Part shown: positions 5,083 to 5,149 of the stretch, piece after piece
Numbering within the stretch: position 1 is the first letter of the stretch
How the letters are laid out: each line of letters opens with the position of its first letter
Assembly (NCBI GenBank): GCA_937899145.1
Contig: CALBPW010000549.1
Coordinates: 1 to 5,149 of the forward strand
Length of the DNA: 5,149 nucleotides
Direction of reading: 5' to 3'
Source of the DNA: an uncultured Bacteroidota bacterium
GTDB taxonomy: Bacteria; Bacteroidota; Bacteroidia; Bacteroidales; SZUA-534
Notes under the pieces: model-generated
The model's input: only the letters and a program-made list of their open reading frames with translations
Told to the model about the DNA's origin: nothing
Database searches by the model: none
Program-made: the position numbers and the translations under genes

Positions 5083-5149
5083 TTATATTGTTTGTTTAAG
5101 ATTCTGCTCAACCTGTGAGAAAAATTCTTTATACGGATAAGCTTTATAT
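5083..5149 (-). CDS. Probable C-terminal end of an upstream gene
   Basis: One minus-strand frame is open from the window edge (first complete codon ending at 5148) to a TAA at 5083-5085. It encodes 21 residues, YKAYPYKEFFSQVEQ followed by NLKQTI. The mixed, protein-like composition contrasts with the AT-rich, stop-filled 89 bases that follow before the LCP start. Another frame meets a stop at once. It is too short to assign a family. If real, it would be the gene before the LCP gene on the same strand. Confidence 0.45.
   Translation of the reverse strand, partial: YKAYPYKEFFSQVEQNLKQTI

Noticed and set aside
1..5149. CRISPR array, tRNA, rRNA, riboswitch or complete insertion sequence
   Set aside because: No regularly spaced repeats, cloverleaf, conserved rRNA segments or terminal repeats with target duplications were seen. 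Reading by eye could miss a small structured RNA.
1..5149. A new defence or secondary-metabolite system
   Set aside because: The genes belong to housekeeping, envelope-stress and envelope-assembly families, apart from the edge Rpn fragment. No operon of unknown genes with effector-like domains is present.

Overview
The window appears to join two stretches with different taxonomic signatures. Positions 1 to about 2976 look like a Bacteroidota (Bacteroidales-type) chromosome. They carry the short primary sigma factor without region 1.1 that is typical of that phylum, a PspA/IM30 protein, and the start of an Rpn/PD-(D/E)XK nuclease-transposase. Start codons there lack Shine-Dalgarno sequences, and two copies of the phylum's -7 promoter element (TAnnTTTG, here TATCTTTG) sit before genes. 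Positions about 3089 to 5149 look different. They hold an LCP (LytR-CpsA-Psr) envelope protein and a two-TM protein behind a good Shine-Dalgarno site, and arginine codons are mostly AGA rather than CGT. This half suggests an AT-rich LCP-bearing bacterium, perhaps of the Melainabacteria/Gastranaerophilales or Firmicutes kind. That assignment is inference; the change in style is visible in the sequence.

Layout, left to right. 1-86 (-): N-terminus of an Rpn-family nuclease, cut by the window edge, with its promoter at about 115-145. 174-677 (-): a single-pass membrane coiled-coil protein of unknown function. 750-781 (-): terminator of the next gene. 806-1651 (-): PspA/IM30 envelope-stress protein, with a G8 homopolymer near its 3' end and a strong promoter at 1695-1724. 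1753-2061 (+): small XRE-type regulator, divergent from pspA. 2060-2084 (-): intrinsic terminator of the sigma gene, touching the regulator's stop codon. 2116-2976 (-): primary sigma factor. 2977-3088: a gene-free stretch with a hairpin plus T-run pointing in the + direction, though no + strand gene precedes it. 3089-3628 (-): two-TM protein that looks C-terminally short. 3665-4993 (-): LCP protein with a LytR_C-like tail. 5083-5149 (-): probable last 21 codons of another gene.

Functionally, the left part combines housekeeping transcription (sigma factor) with membrane stress protection (PspA) and a possible local regulator. The right part is probably a two- or three-gene envelope operon. No CRISPR array, rRNA, tRNA or complete mobile element is visible, and no gene-free stretch exceeds about 130 bases. 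I see no convincing new multi-gene system. The main anomaly is the taxonomic discontinuity between about 2977 and 3120, which could be an assembly chimera or a horizontal-transfer boundary.
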